NCBI RefSeq assembly: GCF_003752155.1
Contig: NZ_RJVG01000005.1
Span: 248,001 to 312,000 of the forward strand
Direction of reading: 5' to 3'
Length of the DNA stretch: 64,000 nt
Origin: Mobilisporobacter senegalensis
Lineage (GTDB): Bacteria; Bacillota; Clostridia; Lachnospirales; Lachnospiraceae
Below, one piece after another: positions 53,751 through 61,547 of this stretch. A program made the position numbers and the translations under genes. Position 1 is the first letter of the stretch, and every line of letters starts with the position of its first letter. The notes below the pieces were generated by a model, which had not been told where the DNA came from, made no database searches, and saw nothing but the letters and a program-made list of their open reading frames with translations.

Positions 53751-53779
53751 TTGAATCCCACTATTATTTCCTATATAAT
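53751..53779 (+). promoter_or_regulatory. Candidate aroC promoter
   Basis: TTGAAT and TATAAT are separated by 17 bases and lie about 55 bases before the aroC start codon. Confidence 0.5.
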
Positions 53780-53834
53780 GTATTACAATATGTATCAACG
53801 TATCAATATGAACATTTACAGAAGGGAGAAATCT

Positions 53835-54935
53835 ATGTCTGGATCAATATATGGAAATCAATTTCGTATCTCTACCTGGGGAGAATCTCATGGCAAAGGA
53901 ATTGGTGTTGTTGTCGATGGTTGTCCTTCCGGACTTAATCTGGAAGAATCTATTATCCAACGTTATTTAGACAGAAGAAAACCTGGAAGGACGAAATATT
54001 CCACTCCAAGAAAAGAATCTGATATGGTAGAAATTCTATCGGGTACATTTGAAAATAAGACAACTGGTGCTCCAATCTCCATGATGGTACATAATCAGAA
54101 CCAACATTCTGGAGATTATTCCGATATCGCAAGTTATTATAGACCGGGACATGCAGATTATACTTTTAGCGAGAAATATGGTTTCCGGGACTATCGGGGA
54201 GGCGGCCGTTCTTCTGGCCGTGAAACCATAGGGAGAGTAGCCGCCGGAGCAATTGCTTCCGGTATATTGAATGCCCTGGGAATTCATGTAATGGCATATA
54301 CAAAATCTATTGGAGATATTACGATTAATTATAATAAGTGCAGTAAAGATAATGTGATGATAAGTCCTCTTTATATGCCTGATCTGGATGCTTCCAGCCT
54401 GGCAGAAGATTATCTGTTAAATATTATGAAAGAGCAGGATTCTGTAGGCGGTGTTATAGAATGTATCGTTACTGGAATGCCTGCTGGTGTGGGCGATCCA
54501 ACCTTTGAAAAACTGGATGCTAATCTGGCGAAAGCAATCACATCAATTGGTGCCGTAAAAGGTGTAGAAATTGGAGAAGGATTCGGAGCAGCTAATTTAC
54601 TGGGATCAATGAATAATGATACCTGGCAGTATGACAATAATAGGAATCTGTCCAAACGCTCCAATCATGCAGGTGGTATCTTAGGGGGTATAAGCGATGG
54701 CTCTGAGATCATACTCAGGGCTGCAATTAAACCTACCCCTTCCATAGGTAAAACCCAGGAAACAGTAAATAATCAAAAAGAGAATATACAGATAAACGTA
54801 AAAGGACGTCATGATCCGATTATCGTTCCGAGAGCAGTTGTTGTGGTTGAGAGCATGGTGGCTATTACATTAGTAGATATGCTATTTGCCAATATGACTT
54901 CCAGAATGGATAAAATTATTGAATTTTATAAATAA
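53835..54935 (+). CDS. aroC: Chorismate synthase
   Basis: Last step of the shikimate pathway, EPSP to chorismate, using reduced FMN. The 366-aa product opens SGSIYGNQFRISTWGESHG and has GCPSGL, RRKPGRTKYSTPRKESD, RPGHADYTFSEKYGFRDYRG and GRSSGRETIGRVAAGAIA. ATG at 53835 follows GAAGGGAG; an earlier in-frame ATG would add 30 non-conserved residues. It stands alone as a transcript. Confidence 0.95.
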   Translation: MSGSIYGNQFRISTWGESHGKGIGVVVDGCPSGLNLEESIIQRYLDRRKPGRTKYSTPRKESDMVEILSGTFENKTTGAPISMMVHNQNQHSGDYSDIASYYRPGHADYTFSEKYGFRDYRGGGRSSGRETIGRVAAGAIASGILNALGIHVMAYTKSIGDITINYNKCSKDNVMISPLYMPDLDASSLAEDYLLNIMKEQDSVGGVIECIVTGMPAGVGDPTFEKLDANLAKAITSIGAVKGVEIGEGFGAANLLGSMNNDTWQYDNNRNLSKRSNHAGGILGGISDGSEIILRAAIKPTPSIGKTQETVNNQKENIQINVKGRHDPIIVPRAVVVVESMVAITLVDMLFANMTSRMDKIIEFYK

Positions 54936-54939
54936 GAAA

Positions 54940-54976
54940 AAGGCTTTGGCAAACAGATATCATTTGCCAAAGCCTT
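54940..54976. terminator. Bidirectional terminator between aroC and the chemoreceptor gene
   Basis: AAGGCTTTGGCAAA and TTTGCCAAAGCCTT are perfect complements (14 bp) with a 9-base loop, starting 4 bases after the aroC stop and touching the stop of the convergent gene. Confidence 0.92.
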
Positions 54977-56770
54977 CTAAGCTATCTGATCTATACAAGA
55001 AAATAAATCGGCATCTTTCTCTTCTTCGTCAAATGACAATTCATTACTTGAATTTATATTTTCATCTTCCGGTAATATGAATCCTTCTAATAATTCTTGT
55101 AATATTTCTGCTTGTGATAAAAATTCCTCACTGGTTGCAAGACTTTCTTCGGCAGCTGCTGAATTTTCTTCCACTGTTTCTATTAGATGATCACTATATT
55201 CCATAATTCGCTCCAGTTTATCTTTCTCCGCTAAAGCAGAACTATAAATAGATTCCATATATTCTTTCGTATTCATAGTGGACTCCAGGATAGATTGGAA
55301 TTTTTCTTCTGTCTCTTTCGCTACGATACCGCCTTCTCTGATTGCATTAATACTGCTTTTTATCAAATCAGAAGTAGATTTCGTTGCTTTCGTACACTGG
55401 TTTGCCAGTTTTCCAATCTCCGATGCCACTACTGCGAAGCCTTTTCCCGCTTCCCCTGCTCTGGCAGCTTCAATTGATGCATTTAAGGATAATAGGTTGG
55501 TCTGCTCTGCTATTTCATCAATAACACGTATTACATCAGATATTTTACTTGTATGTGAGGTGATTGCTTCCATTGCATTCACTAATGATCTCATATACTC
55601 ACTGCCCTCTATCGCCCTGTTTTCTGTCGTTGATGATAATTCCGTGACATAACTTGTATGACTGGAATTCTCATTTACCTGTTCCACTATTTCCTGAATA
55701 TGCTTTCTTAATAAGGTTATGGAATCTGTCTGGCGCACTGCACCATTAGATATTTCCCCGGCAGAAATTGCTATATGTTCTGCACCTTCATGAACCTCGA
55801 TTCCAGCAGCTTTCACTTTATATAAGAAATCACCCAGATATACCGTAATCTGCGCTAAAGCTTCTTGGATCGGCTGAAAGTCACCCTTATATTCAATCTC
55901 GACTTTTGCCGTCATGTCTTTGCTTGCCAGTGTATTTAAAACCATTGTAATATTGTTTATGTACTCTTTTAATCCAAATATTGTAGTACGGATGGAATCA
56001 CACAAGACACCAAATTCATCCTTTGAATCATACATTAAATCCACATTTAGATTTCCCTTTGAAACTTCCTCCATCGTATCTTTAATGGCCTCTACCGGCA
56101 TAATGATACTACTTATTACAACTTTAAATATATACAAAGCTCCTACTATTCCTATCAATAATAGAACTGCAAAAATACTTAAGCTTACTATTGTTCTGAA
56201 ATTGGCATCTTTAATATATATCTTGGCATAATCCAGGGAAGTTAAAGCAATCGCATCTAATTCTTCTGATATATGATTGAGTATAGGAGAATAATCATTT
56301 TTGTAAATACTATTAATAGCCTCTCTGTCCCCCTTACCTGCACTTTCTACAATATTTTTCCGGTATCTGGCTCCTTTATCTATCTCATTTTTCAGACTTG
56401 ATATTCCTTCTGTCTCCGGTGTGTTTGTCAGCACCTCAATATTTTGATCTATTATTTTTATTGAATTTTCTAACTTTCCATGCTGCTCCTCTGCCAGATC
56501 TATATATTTTTTGATTAAATTATCTTGCTTGGTCATATATGCCTTATTAATGTTATTCTCAATTTTTTGTATTGAAATCTGAGCATTTAAAACACTTTCT
56601 TCTAATTTATATGGGCCGGAATAAAATAGAGCCACTTTCGAATTAAGATTAATAAAACCAAATAATCCAATGATCACAATGAGTAATGTGATCATTCCAA
56701 TAAAACCAAATGTAAGCCCTAATCTTTTTCGAATTGATAAATTCATAAATTTTTCTTTTCTCTTCATCAT
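54977..56770 (-). CDS. Methyl-accepting chemotaxis protein
   Basis: A 597-aa chemoreceptor. It has TM1 at about 17-40, a four-helix-type periplasmic ligand domain ([20 protein letters not shown]), TM2 at about 200-222, a HAMP domain, and the signalling domain with the tip [20 protein letters not shown] followed by [17 protein letters not shown]. No CheR pentapeptide is seen at the C-terminus (CIDQIA). Ligand unknown. ATG at 56770 follows AAGGAGAAGG. Confidence 0.92.
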   Translation of the reverse strand: MMKRKEKFMNLSIRKRLGLTFGFIGMITLLIVIIGLFGFINLNSKVALFYSGPYKLEESVLNAQISIQKIENNINKAYMTKQDNLIKKYIDLAEEQHGKLENSIKIIDQNIEVLTNTPETEGISSLKNEIDKGARYRKNIVESAGKGDREAINSIYKNDYSPILNHISEELDAIALTSLDYAKIYIKDANFRTIVSLSIFAVLLLIGIVGALYIFKVVISSIIMPVEAIKDTMEEVSKGNLNVDLMYDSKDEFGVLCDSIRTTIFGLKEYINNITMVLNTLASKDMTAKVEIEYKGDFQPIQEALAQITVYLGDFLYKVKAAGIEVHEGAEHIAISAGEISNGAVRQTDSITLLRKHIQEIVEQVNENSSHTSYVTELSSTTENRAIEGSEYMRSLVNAMEAITSHTSKISDVIRVIDEIAEQTNLLSLNASIEAARAGEAGKGFAVVASEIGKLANQCTKATKSTSDLIKSSINAIREGGIVAKETEEKFQSILESTMNTKEYMESIYSSALAEKDKLERIMEYSDHLIETVEENSAAAEESLATSEEFLSQAEILQELLEGFILPEDENINSSNELSFDEEEKDADLFSCIDQIA

Positions 56771-56866
56771 ATTCCTTCTCCTTAACAATACCCTTTTACT
56801 TATATTACATATTACAGAATCAATGTAAATTTTATGTTTTAGGAAAGTAAAGGTTCGTTTAACTCT

Positions 56867-56921
56867 TATTGTTAACCTTTTATATTTTTAGGTTGACAAT
56901 ACCCCTGGACTAATATATACT
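56867..56921 (+). promoter_or_regulatory. BirA-type biotin operator overlapping the bioY promoter
   Basis: TATTGTTAACC (56867-56877) and GGTTGACAATA (56891-56901) form an inverted repeat with a 13-base spacer, matching the Gram-positive BirA site pattern. TTGACA inside the right arm is the -35, and TATACT 17 bases later (56916-56921) is the -10. BirA with biotin would block transcription of bioY. Confidence 0.85.
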
Positions 56922-56974
56922 TCATTTATAATCAAAATGGAACTACATATAAAATACATAAAGGAGATAATTAA

Positions 56975-57523
56975 ATGAAGCAAAAGAAAATACTTACCGT
57001 TCAAGATATGGTCCTGATTGGAATGTTCACAGCCATACTCTCTATCTTATCTCAGATATCCTTCCAATTACCCGGGGGAATACCAATAACTCTTCAAACA
57101 TTTGCAGTTGCTTTACTTGCAATTGTTCTGGGCGCTAAACTGGGAACTTATTCTGTATTAATATACCTGTTAATAGGAGCTGTGGGTTTCCCTGTATTCG
57201 CAAATTTCAAAGGTGGCCTGAGTGCTTTAGCCGGTCCAACGGGAGGATATCTTATCGGTTTCATTTTTATGGCTTTTATCACCGGCCTGGGGAAAGGAAA
57301 AAAGTTCCCTTTACGTATCCTTTTCAGCCTATCAGGACTTTTGGTGTGCCATTTACTGGGTTTAGCCGTATATGGATTAATTACAAAAACATTACTGCCT
57401 ACTGCTCCTTTCTTCTTTATAAAAGATGCTGTGACTATATTTTTCTCACTTATTCTTGGATACCAGATATCGAAACCAATTGATTCTATGCTTATAAAAC
57501 AAACGAAACAGATATCCTTATGA
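56975..57523 (+). CDS. bioY: Biotin ECF transporter S component BioY
   Basis: Biotin-binding membrane subunit, 182 aa with about six membrane segments. The N-terminal QDMVLIGMFTAILSILSQIS and the conserved GGIPITLQTFAVALLAIVLG and GPTGGYLIGFI are characteristic. A BirA operator lies upstream. Energising EcfAT genes are outside the window. Confidence 0.95.
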   Translation: MKQKKILTVQDMVLIGMFTAILSILSQISFQLPGGIPITLQTFAVALLAIVLGAKLGTYSVLIYLLIGAVGFPVFANFKGGLSALAGPTGGYLIGFIFMAFITGLGKGKKFPLRILFSLSGLLVCHLLGLAVYGLITKTLLPTAPFFFIKDAVTIFFSLILGYQISKPIDSMLIKQTKQISL

Positions 57524-57543
57524 TTAGGAAAACCTTTGTCCTA

Positions 57544-57601
57544 TTGACATTAATTTATTAACGTGTATAATAAAAATAGTTCTCGTTTAGTGTAGCTAAA
57601 C
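57544..57601 (+). promoter_or_regulatory. Promoter and candidate operator of the XRE-cupin gene
   Basis: TTGACA (57544-57549), 16 bases, TATAAT (57566-57571) is a strong promoter. GTTTAG...CTAAAC (57585-57590 and 57596-57601) lies just past the likely start site and may be the regulator's own operator. Confidence 0.6.
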
Positions 57602-57650
57602 TAAATGTTTACTAATAATGATTAGGATAACGGGGTGCATATTTTAAGTG

Positions 57651-58187
57651 ATGATTGGAAGCAAAATTAAAGAGTTAAGAATACAAAAGAATTTAACTCA
57701 GGAAGAATTAGCAGACAGAGCAGAACTTTCGAAAGGTTTTATATCTCAATTAGAAAGAGATTTAACTTCGCCTTCTATTGCTACTCTTGTTGATATATTA
57801 CAATGTTTAGGAACGAATCTTGAAGAATTCTTTACAAATACCACCTCAGAGCAAGTCGTATTTAAAAAAACAGATTTCTTTGAGAAATATGACAATGAAT
57901 TAAATAATAAAGTACAATGGATCATTCCAAATGCCCAAAAAAATATGATGGAGCCTATACTGCTGACACTTGATCCAGGTGGTTCTACATACCCTGATAA
58001 TCCACACGAAGGGGAAGAATTTGGATTTGTACTCAGTGGAAATATTAATATTCATATTGGATCTAAAGTTTACAAAGCAAAAAAAGGGGAAGCTTTTTAT
58101 TTCACCCCAAATAAAAAACACTATATTACTGCCTCAAGTAAGACCGGAGCCAGCCTATTATGGGTATCCACACCACCAAGCTTTTAA
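57651..58187 (+). CDS. XRE-type HTH regulator with cupin domain
   Basis: A 178-aa repressor-type protein. Residues about 5-60 are an HTH (KELRIQKNLTQEELADRAEL followed by SKGFISQLERDLTSPSIATL). Residues about 105-178 are a cupin sensing domain (PHEGEEFGFVLSGNINIHIG, GEAFYFTPNKKHYI). Relatives of the PuuR type regulate polyamine or amino-acid uptake; no such target is adjacent. Start taken as ATG 57651, though GTG 57648 is possible. Confidence 0.88.
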   Translation: MIGSKIKELRIQKNLTQEELADRAELSKGFISQLERDLTSPSIATLVDILQCLGTNLEEFFTNTTSEQVVFKKTDFFEKYDNELNNKVQWIIPNAQKNMMEPILLTLDPGGSTYPDNPHEGEEFGFVLSGNINIHIGSKVYKAKKGEAFYFTPNKKHYITASSKTGASLLWVSTPPSF

Positions 58188-58248
58188 TGTAAGAAGAATG
58201 AGAGAGTTTCTAGTCATCAGATAGAAACTCTCTCATTCTTCTTACATT
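58186..58248. terminator. Perfect 27-bp inverted repeat shared by two convergent genes
   Basis: The arm beginning AATGTAAGAAGAATG has an exact complement after a 9-base spacer, followed by TTTTTC on the plus strand. The right arm encodes the last residues of the patatin-like protein (NVRRMREFLS). It terminates both convergent transcripts. Confidence 0.88.
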
Positions 58249-59058
58249 TTTCTTAGCATCATGAATTCCTAACCGGTATGTGTCAACTAATTTCTCCCGG
58301 TTTCTTTCCAAACGGTTCACTAAAAGTTTTTCCTCCGGCTGGATTATGACTGCCTTTCCTTCTGCCTGGAGCTGATAGCAGAATTCCAGCGTCTCATTAT
58401 ATTTTTTATCTCTGGTCATTAATAATTCCACTAACTCAGGATATTCTCCATAAAGATATTTACATAGCCTGTGGCTGTATTCTCTTTTCTTTTGATATCC
58501 TTTATGTCTGGTCAGAACGATAATATTCTTTTCATTCCCATCTTCTATGGATCTTCTGATTGGAATCGGATCTACAATTCCACCATCCAATAGTTTTTTC
58601 CCTTTATAATCCACAATTTTAGATAAGAAAGGTTGAGAACAGGAAGCTCTTAGAAAATTAAAATTTTCACTATATTCTTCTTTTTCACAATACACAGGCT
58701 TTGCCGTTACGATATCCGTGGCTCCTGTTATAAATCTTGTACTGGATGAAAAAAAGTCTTCTATATTAAGAGGTTCTAATTTATTTCCCAATTCATCAAT
58801 AATAAAGTCAAAATCAAAGATACAGCCTTTCTTAATAAAATTTCTAAGACTTATATATCTGGGATCATTTATATATTTCGTAAGGATCGCAAAATTTCTC
58901 TTCTTCTGTTTTGCTACATATCCTGTCCCATTACATGCACCGGCTGACACAGCTATTACATATGGAATATCAATTTCTTTTTCCAGGAAATATTCTAATA
59001 CTCCGGCAGTGTAAATACCTCTCATACCACCGCCTTCTAAAACTAAACCTACGGACAT
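58210..59058 (-). CDS. Patatin-like phospholipase family protein
   Basis: A 282-aa serine acyl hydrolase with the oxyanion loop LVLEGGGMRGIYTAGVLE, nucleophile GXSXG in VIAVSAGACNGTGY, and the catalytic aspartate in LLDGGIVDPIPIRRSIE. No signal peptide, so probably cytoplasmic, acting on lipids. Similar to the YjjU group. Confidence 0.9.
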   Translation of the reverse strand: MSVGLVLEGGGMRGIYTAGVLEYFLEKEIDIPYVIAVSAGACNGTGYVAKQKKRNFAILTKYINDPRYISLRNFIKKGCIFDFDFIIDELGNKLEPLNIEDFFSSSTRFITGATDIVTAKPVYCEKEEYSENFNFLRASCSQPFLSKIVDYKGKKLLDGGIVDPIPIRRSIEDGNEKNIIVLTRHKGYQKKREYSHRLCKYLYGEYPELVELLMTRDKKYNETLEFCYQLQAEGKAVIIQPEEKLLVNRLERNREKLVDTYRLGIHDAKKNVRRMREFLSDD

Positions 59059-59110
59059 AATTTAATCCTTTCTATAATTTAATGATACATTAGGCAATTG
59101 AGAACCATAG

Positions 59111-59143
59111 AATAAGGGCAAGCCATAAATGGCCGCCCTTATT
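59111..59143 (-). terminator. Terminator after trpS
   Basis: AATAAGGGC and GCCCTTATT, with an inner GCC/GGC pair, form a strong hairpin 8 bases after the trpS stop. Confidence 0.85.
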
Positions 59144-59150
59144 GAACTAA

Positions 59151-60155
59151 CTATCTTATCTTTTCTGGAAGGCCAACCTTCTTTTGTACTTTTCTAAGAG
59201 TCTTACCTGCAAAATAATTTGCTTTTTCTGCATTTGTTTTTATAATAGTATCAATATATGATTTATCTTTGGATAATTCAGCAACTCTGTCCTGAACCGG
59301 TTTTAATACACTTACCACAGATTCCCCAACCGCAAGTTTAAAGTCTCCATATCCTGAGCCCGCAAATTCTTTCTCTATTTCTTCTTTTGATTTACCAGTA
59401 CATACACTATAAATATCAATAAGATTCTTAATACCTGGTTTCTCGTCAGAGTATATGATTTCACTGCCAGAGTCTGTTACTGCTCTCTTGAATTTACGTA
59501 TGATCGTATCTGTGTCATCCATTAGATAAATACTTCCATTGGGGTTTTCATCAGATTTTGACATCTTCTTCGCTGGCTCCTGCAAACTCATGATCTTGGC
59601 ACCAACCTTGCCAATATAAGCTTCCGGGATTGTAAATACATCGCCGTAAATATTATTAAATCTCTCTGCAATATCTCTTGTAAGTTCAAGATGCTGCATC
59701 TGATCCACTCCTACCGGCACCACATCTGTCTGATATAAAAGAATATCTGAAGCCATTAAAACCGGATACGTATATAATCCTGCATTGATATTATCAGCAT
59801 GTTTCTGTGACTTATCTTTAAATTGTGTCATTCTGTTTAATTCGCCCATATAGGTGAAACAATTTAAAATCCAACTAAGTTCTGCATGACCTGATACATG
59901 GGATTGATAATAGATACAGTTCTTCTCAGGATCAAGTCCTGCCGCAATATATAAAGTAAGTAATGCTCTTGCTCTTTTTCTTAACTCTGCCGGATCTTGC
60001 CTTACTGTAAGTGAATGCAGATCCACAACACTAAAAAAACATTCATACTCATCATTTAATGTGACCCAGTTTTTTAAAGCTCCCAGGTAATTTCCCAGTG
60101 TAAGATTCCCCGTTGCCTGCATTCCGCTGAATAATATTTTCTTTCCATCTAACAT
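59151..60155 (-). CDS. trpS: Tryptophanyl-tRNA synthetase
   Basis: Charges tRNA-Trp. The 334-aa class I synthetase has the HIGH-like GMQATGNLTLGNYLGAL, VPVGVDQMQHLELTRDIAER, and KMSKS in PAKKMSKSDENPNGS. No T-box leader is seen in the 147 bases to the next gene. The start follows AAGGAAG. Confidence 0.96.
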   Translation of the reverse strand: MLDGKKILFSGMQATGNLTLGNYLGALKNWVTLNDEYECFFSVVDLHSLTVRQDPAELRKRARALLTLYIAAGLDPEKNCIYYQSHVSGHAELSWILNCFTYMGELNRMTQFKDKSQKHADNINAGLYTYPVLMASDILLYQTDVVPVGVDQMQHLELTRDIAERFNNIYGDVFTIPEAYIGKVGAKIMSLQEPAKKMSKSDENPNGSIYLMDDTDTIIRKFKRAVTDSGSEIIYSDEKPGIKNLIDIYSVCTGKSKEEIEKEFAGSGYGDFKLAVGESVVSVLKPVQDRVAELSKDKSYIDTIIKTNAEKANYFAGKTLRKVQKKVGLPEKIR

Positions 60156-60302
60156 TGTTGCACTTCCTTATCTATCATAGTCTTATCTTTACTTGTCATA
60201 TATTAATATTATAGTTCAGCCTTAAGCTGTAACATATTATAAGGTAGTTTATCACAGAGAAATATATTTGTAAAGGAATGTACTAATCAGAAAATCTTTG
60301 TC

Positions 60303-61544
60303 TTACTTACCTTTTTTTGATATTAGCAGTACAGATGCCCCCAGCATAAGTAAAATACTTACTCCTACTGCAACATAAATTTCAGTAAAATCAAGGAAGA
60401 TCCCATAAACCAACGCTCCAAATGGCGCTCCTCCTCTTGAAATCATTGCTACAAGAGAGAATACACGTGCCATATATTCATCCGGAGTTTCCTTTTGGAT
60501 GATAGTTTGTAACGGTATTGTTATATAGGTATGTGCACCACTAAATATACACAAAGTACCGGATAAAACTACAAAATATAAAATGGAACTATTCCCTAAC
60601 GAGACTAAGACACCTGGTAAAGTCAACATCTCAAAAAATATCATGGCAATAATAAGAATACTATTTCCTAATTTCATTGGTTTCATCACGTTTTTTTCTT
60701 TTTTAAACAATAGATTAATGGATATACTACCCATTAACATACCTGCCACTATGATTGTCTGGAGGATACCATAGCTTTCCCTGGGATAATCTAATTTCTT
60801 TTGAAACAGTAACGGTAATATTACTCCGAAAACAGGCTGTATTACAAAGTAAGTAATCAAAAGAAAATAGCATAATTTCTGGATTAATTTATTTCCATGG
60901 ATAAACTTTATCCCTTCCACCAGATCCTTATAGATTCCTGAAACTCCTGATGTTATATTATATTTTCCATGAGAGTATTTTATAAACATCTCACTCATAC
61001 CGGAGATTAAAAAGGAAATCCCATTGATTAAAAATAATATAGTAATTCCGAAATTTACATAAAGTGCAGAACCAAGAACCGGACCAATCAGGTAGGAAAG
61101 GCTTTTTAGCGCTGCAATCTTAGAATTAATTCCAGTTAACTCCTCTTCTTTTACCAATTGTGTCAGCATCCCTCTTGTGGCAGGTTCAAATAAACCATTT
61201 AATAATGAAATAATTATTTGAACGGTCAGCAATAGGATTAGATTCATATTACCCGTATAGGTCAGAAATGATGCAAATAGGATTACTCCTCCGCTGATCA
61301 GATCCGTTACCACCATAATTGCTTTTCTATTCAGGCGATCACCAAGTACTCCTGCAAATGGGTATACGATCAGTGCCGGCAGAATGGACAAAAATGAAGA
61401 AATCCCTACTGTGGTAGTGGAACCGCCCATATCTAAAATATATAGTGGTATTATCATTAACTGTATGCTCGTACCTACATCAGAAACAAATCTTCCTAAA
61501 AGATACAATAATAAATTTGTATTTGATTTTGTCATTTTATTCAT
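60303..61544 (-). CDS. MFS transporter
   Basis: A 413-aa major facilitator protein with about 12 membrane segments. The loop 2-3 motif GVLGDRLNRKAIMVVTD, and GRFVSDVGTSIQLMIIPLYI at the N-terminus, place it near MFS drug exporters. It starts 3 bases after the rifampin phosphotransferase-like gene, so the two form an operon. Substrate unknown; drug export is plausible by context. Confidence 0.85.
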   Translation of the reverse strand: MNKMTKSNTNLLLYLLGRFVSDVGTSIQLMIIPLYILDMGGSTTTVGISSFLSILPALIVYPFAGVLGDRLNRKAIMVVTDLISGGVILFASFLTYTGNMNLILLLTVQIIISLLNGLFEPATRGMLTQLVKEEELTGINSKIAALKSLSYLIGPVLGSALYVNFGITILFLINGISFLISGMSEMFIKYSHGKYNITSGVSGIYKDLVEGIKFIHGNKLIQKLCYFLLITYFVIQPVFGVILPLLFQKKLDYPRESYGILQTIIVAGMLMGSISINLLFKKEKNVMKPMKLGNSILIIAMIFFEMLTLPGVLVSLGNSSILYFVVLSGTLCIFSGAHTYITIPLQTIIQKETPDEYMARVFSLVAMISRGGAPFGALVYGIFLDFTEIYVAVGVSILLMLGASVLLISKKGK

Positions 61545-61547
61545 ATA

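Noticed and set aside
60156-60302. Possible T-box leader before trpS
   Set aside because: Only 147 bases are available and neither a T-box sequence nor a specifier/terminator pair was seen.
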